DNA of 64,000 nt from Paenibacillus sp. JJ-100 (lineage in GTDB: Bacteria; Bacillota; Bacilli; Paenibacillales; Paenibacillaceae): assembly GCF_948329825.1 (NCBI RefSeq), contig NZ_CAOJCM010000002.1:310001-374000 (forward strand). The letters run 5' to 3'. The position numbers and the translations under genes were made by a program. Of the stretch, positions 63,442-64,000 are shown piece by piece (position 1 is the first letter of the stretch; every line of letters begins with the position of its first letter). The notes beneath the pieces were generated by a model that was not told the origin of the DNA, searched no databases, and worked only from the letters and a program-made list of their open reading frames with translations.

Positions 63442-64000
63442 CTAATTCAACATTTGTTCCAGTTTTACGGACACAGCTGCCCATTGCTCGGCAGGAATGC
63501 CGCTTTCAAGTGTATCTTGTATGCCACGAATGGCCTCATCCAGTCTTTCAATAAGCTGGCCTGCTTGATGTTGAACAGACTGACGAACCTGCATATCGTA
63601 GAACTGTACCAGCTTATGCTCTGAATCCGGGAGCACTTCAATGATCATCTGTTTAAGAACAGGCTCAAGTGCACTCTGGAGACGCTGACGGCCATCCCCT
63701 TCAAAAAACTGTTTCGGATTACGGAAATAACTCCAGTAGTTTCTCCAGTCCGACGGTTCTTCAAGCCGAATAGCGTCCAGTACCGGCGTACTCCACTTGT
63801 CATCCAGTGTTAAAGACAACACTATGCCACCTGTCAGCTGCTTCACCTCATCGATACATTCGGTAACTTGCTTGGCAATCCAAGCATGACCCGCTTGCTC
63901 CAATCGAAGGGTTGTAGCAAGTAATTCCTGTTCTAGTTCAATACTGATCATGCGAAGTAGCTCCCGGCCACAGGCCGCGAAAGCTGCTTTCAGATTACCC
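63442..64000 (-). CDS. partial protein at right edge, possibly dynamin-like C-terminus
   Basis: The reading frame stays open to the end of the window, so the start lies outside; about 186 residues are seen. An in-frame ATG at 63951 preceded by GGGAG could also be a true start, making a 169-residue protein. It is helical and soluble; YFRNPKQFFEGDGRQRLQSA resembles the C-terminal region of bacterial dynamin-like proteins, but I cannot confirm that by eye. Not a sure identification. Confidence 0.55.
   Translation of the reverse strand, partial: GNLKAAFAACGRELLRMISIELEQELLATTLRLEQAGHAWIAKQVTECIDEVKQLTGGIVLSLTLDDKWSTPVLDAIRLEEPSDWRNYWSYFRNPKQFFEGDGRQRLQSALEPVLKQMIIEVLPDSEHKLVQFYDMQVRQSVQHQAGQLIERLDEAIRGIQDTLESGIPAEQWAAVSVKLEQMLN

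Noticed and set aside
1..64000. tRNA, rRNA, CRISPR arrays, insertion sequences, prophage
   Set aside because: No cloverleaf genes, rRNA signatures, regular spaced repeats, transposase-like proteins or phage structural genes were seen anywhere in the window.

Overview
The window looks like chromosomal DNA of a low-to-mid GC, spore-forming Firmicute, most likely Paenibacillus. The evidence is the mix of genes: a moaA-narGHJI-narK nitrate operon, a Firmicute-type NirK, YlbF and YwiC family proteins, ParE/ParC, a very large secreted GH53 galactanase ending in S-layer (SLH) repeats, and frequent TTG/GTG starts behind strong GGAGG ribosome binding sites. No rRNA, tRNA, CRISPR array, insertion sequence or prophage is visible. 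Assignments rest on reading motifs by eye; no database search was possible.

Layout. 0.2-9.3 kb: an ankyrin-repeat protein, a serine hydrolase, a DUF1361 membrane protein, a Pro/Tyr/Gly-rich coat-like peptide, and a seven-gene minus-strand operon (4.07-9.18 kb) with two SMI1/KNR4 (SUKH) proteins, a beta-propeller protein, a zinc-ribbon protein and three unrecognised proteins. It resembles an immunity-type cluster, with no toxin in view. 9.4-26.5 kb: an anaerobic nitrogen-oxide island. It holds nirK, two Crp/Fnr regulators, a YlbF-like Cys-tailed protein, ywiC-like, moaA-narG-narH-narJ-narI-narK (narK carries a C-terminal PAS domain), a divergent operon of DUF2249 proteins, a heme-copper-oxidase-like membrane protein and a MIP18/DUF59 protein, then a cupin. 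Crp/Fnr-type palindromes lie at a constant distance from -10 hexamers at several of these promoters. 26.6-28.8 kb: a NAD-kinase-like protein and an SPFH protein behind one promoter flanked by a long inverted repeat. 28.9-36.7 kb: GH53 galactanase, a YceI protein and an OmpR-type two-component pair.

36.8-44.7 kb: an HpaB-like flavin monooxygenase, a nitroreductase-like protein, a flavodoxin with a Fur-type site inside its promoter, an rRNA-type methyltransferase plus RluA pseudouridine synthase, an alkyltransferase-like protein, and a MarR/MFS drug-exporter pair. 45.0-48.5 kb: an ArsR regulator with a four-domain sulfur-handling fusion (CoA-disulfide reductase, rhodanese, TusA, DsrE), and a second MarR. 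48.7-64 kb: parE-parC, an ABC-2 exporter, a GDSL hydrolase, a CAP protein, purT plus a GNAT enzyme, a heterodimeric ABC exporter, and a partial protein running off the right edge.

How it fits together: under low oxygen the Crp/Fnr proteins would switch on nitrate respiration (Nar), molybdenum cofactor synthesis (MoaA), nitrate/nitrite transport (NarK) and nitrite reduction to NO (NirK). The DUF2249/oxidase-like/MIP18 operon is the obvious candidate for handling the NO or repairing Fe-S damage, because no standard NO reductase gene lies in the window.
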